From Planctomycetota bacterium (GTDB taxonomy: Bacteria; Planctomycetota; Phycisphaerae; Sedimentisphaerales; Anaerobacaceae), in the NCBI GenBank assembly GCA_026386835.1, contig JAPLMV010000015.1, forward strand, positions 1-6,874: a stretch of DNA of 6,874 nt, given 5' to 3'. A program made the position numbers and the translations under genes. Below the pieces are notes generated by a model. The model did not search any database and was not told the DNA's origin. It worked only from the letters and a program-made list of their open reading frames with translations. Numbering within the stretch: position 1 is the stretch's first letter; the number at the start of each line of letters is the position of its first letter. Shown here piece after piece: positions 6,573 through 6,874 of the stretch.

Positions 6573-6670
6573 ATGCGATTATTAAAAACTCTTCTTCCTC
6601 GTCCTCCGCTTTATTCTTGGGCATCGCCGAGATGGGATAGATACGGTTTCTTTCACGAAGAGTTTATGAG

Positions 6671-6699
6671 TTGACAGCGATGCGGCAATTGCCTACAAT
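6671..6699 (+). promoter_or_regulatory. Near-consensus sigma-70 promoter for the right-edge gene
   Basis: TTGACA (6671-6676), an exact 17-base spacer and TACAAT (6694-6699; one mismatch) make the best promoter in the window. The start would be near 6706, about 33 bases before the ATG at 6739. It is divergent from the DUF1015 promoter, about 100 bases away. Confidence 0.75.
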
Positions 6700-6738
6700 C
6701 CACACAAAAATAAACCGGAACGTTGGAGGCAAGAAAAT

Positions 6739-6874
6739 ATGAAACTAACCCAAATCCTGCAATTATCGTTTGTCTCATTGATTTTGGTTATGGCGATTTC
6801 CGTAAACCAGTCGGCAAATGGAAAAACGCCAGACTTCAACGATATACTAAAATCAGCCCAAAAGGGCGACCCTA
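6739..6874 (+). CDS. Secreted protein, probably Sel1-like repeat, 3' end cut by window
   Basis: Only 45 codons are visible. The ATG at 6739 has a strong GGAGG (6725-6729) 9 bases upstream and a near-consensus promoter. Residues 1-28 are a signal peptide: Lys2, hydrophobic LSFVSLILVMAI, then a small polar region ending near SANG, so the product should be exported. The first mature residues, DFNDILKSAQKGDP, match the start of a Sel1-like helical repeat, in which a run like L-x-x-A-x-x-G-D-P is usually followed by AQ. An ankyrin or other helical-repeat protein is possible, because these families also begin repeats with an A-x-x-G-D pattern. The role cannot be told from this fragment. Confidence 0.7.
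   Translation, partial: MKLTQILQLSFVSLILVMAISVNQSANGKTPDFNDILKSAQKGDP

Noticed and set aside
6550..6624. Minus-strand frame of 24 codons (acidic, MPKNKAEDEEEEF...)
   Set aside because: It has no ribosome site and overlaps the DUF1015 promoter; too short to support.

Overview
The window is bacterial. It holds four ordinary chromosomal genes or gene fragments of moderate G+C around an AT-rich accessory insert of two genes. The gene set (a periplasmic HtrA-type protease, a DUF1015 gene paired with a class V aminotransferase, a secreted protein probably of Sel1 type) and the intergenic mosaic of short CACGAAG, GTATCTCGT and ACGCAGATT repeats remind me of Planctomycetota, perhaps Phycisphaerae. 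That placement is a weak inference from memory.

Layout: bases 1-876 (minus) encode the N-terminal two thirds of an HtrA/DegP-like serine protease, cut by the window edge, with a clear promoter at 956-985. Bases 877-1594 hold no gene but contain a 9-bp inverted repeat, the repeat mosaic and a likely promoter for the next gene. Bases 1595-3349 (plus) are one long frame for an AIPR-family (abortive phage infection, PF10592) protein, broken by a single in-frame TAA at 2258-2260. Bases 3350-3505 are a short repeat-bearing spacer. Bases 3506-3976 (plus) encode a small PD-(D/E)XK nuclease-like protein with all expected active-site residues. A strong bidirectional terminator (about 4008-4041) separates it from the convergent operon.

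That operon, on the minus strand, runs from a DUF1015 protein (5184-6494) to a class V PLP-dependent aminotransferase (4071-5159), 24 bases apart, behind a sigma-70-like promoter at 6544-6572. The pair suggests serine or glyoxylate/alanine metabolism. DUF1015 has a DGHHR motif like that of the ParB/SerK superfamily. At the right edge a near-consensus promoter (6671-6699) drives a secreted, probably Sel1-repeat protein cut by the window end.

The part most worth following up is the insert: an AIPR gene with one nonsense codon and an apparently degenerate nuclease motif, next to a small intact nuclease-fold gene. It looks like a horizontally acquired, possibly decaying or recoded, phage-defence locus.
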